31,388 nucleotides of DNA from Saccoglossus kowalevskii (taxonomy: Eukaryota > Hemichordata > Enteropneusta > Harrimaniidae). Numbering within the stretch: position 1 is the stretch's first letter; every line of letters starts with the position of its first letter. The stretch spans positions 99,846 to 131,233 of the forward strand of contig NW_003123903.1 of the NCBI RefSeq assembly GCF_000003605.2. Direction: 5' to 3'. Below, one piece after another: positions 31,172 to 31,388 of this stretch. A model generated the notes under the pieces. It worked only from the letters and a program-made list of their open reading frames with translations. It did not search any database and had not been told where the DNA came from. A program made the translations under genes and the position numbers.

Positions 31172-31388
31172 AATTAATATGACCAGATTTGAGTGTAAAA
31201 CTAATGAGGTCTGCGCAATGTAACAGAAAATCTATGTCTCCAAGTTTAATTGAAATGTGATTAGAACCAAACAAATTATGAATTATTATGCTTATTAGGG
31301 AATTAATATGAACAGATTTTTACCCCAAACTAATTAGGTTTGTACATTGTCCTAGAGCATCTTTGTACTAAGTTTCATTGAAATGGAA
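31172..31388. repeat. Two diverged tandem copies of a ~129-bp repeat
   Basis: 31172-31260 and 31301-31388 align over about 89 bp (aattaatatgaccagatttg versus aattaatatgaacagatttt, then ctaatgaggtctgc versus ctaattaggtttgt, and an ending aagttt-attgaaatg). The period is 129 bp and the array continues beyond the window. An octamer, atgcaaat, lies at 31159-31166. Similar wording is common in marine-invertebrate interspersed repeats. Confidence 0.7.

Overview
The window looks like nuclear DNA of an animal, probably a marine invertebrate. It is strongly AT-rich, with long stretches lacking any convincing gene, many short inverted-repeat (MITE-like) transposons, several minisatellites, a decayed LINE 3' end and one 50-base run of N. 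Motifs such as repeated acatgta and accggta, and MITE ends rich in ttttcgc, resemble what I associate with molluscs, hemichordates or amphioxus, but I cannot name the species. No operons, Shine-Dalgarno sites, long ORFs, rRNA or canonical tRNA genes are visible.

Layout. 1-3224: AT-rich DNA with a 13-bp-flanked insertion at 1558-1792 whose 38-bp perfect inverted arms enclose a GC-rich tRNA-like (A/B box) core. 3225-3600: a 21-copy 16/18/20-bp minisatellite. 3601-6725: mostly non-coding, with two weak exon candidates on opposite strands near 5.5 and 5.9 kb. 6726-7040: a seven-unit 45-bp minisatellite. 9421-9861 and 17345-18043: two members of one interspersed repeat family, the second built on an exact 157-bp internal period. 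10.3-11.2 kb: two CTCF-like motifs and three phase-compatible candidate exons. 12.4-13.1 kb: homeodomain-like AT repeats, the assembly gap, and a diverged sibling of a module at 30.3 kb. 13487-13981: 3' end of a CR1/L2-type LINE on the minus strand, with one frameshift. 14.4-16.7 kb: small candidate exons, an RFX-like palindrome, a CTCF-like site and a THAP-like zinc-finger remnant. 19.1-20.95 kb: a dense cluster of MITEs from four families. 22491-22688 and 28195-28393: further members of the ttttcgc MITE family. 27549-27862: seven copies of a 43-bp repeat. 30237-30613: a GC-rich module bracketed by 16-bp direct repeats. 31172-31388: two diverged copies of an approximately 129-bp repeat running off the window.

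No multigene system can be supported. The window is best read as intergenic or intronic DNA shaped by non-autonomous transposons. Candidate exons come from splice-like signals plus open frames and are all low confidence. The best-supported coding trace is the LINE reverse-transcriptase C-terminus. The most unusual items are the foldback tRNA-like insertion, the GC-rich module with its diverged sibling, and four CTCF-like motifs.
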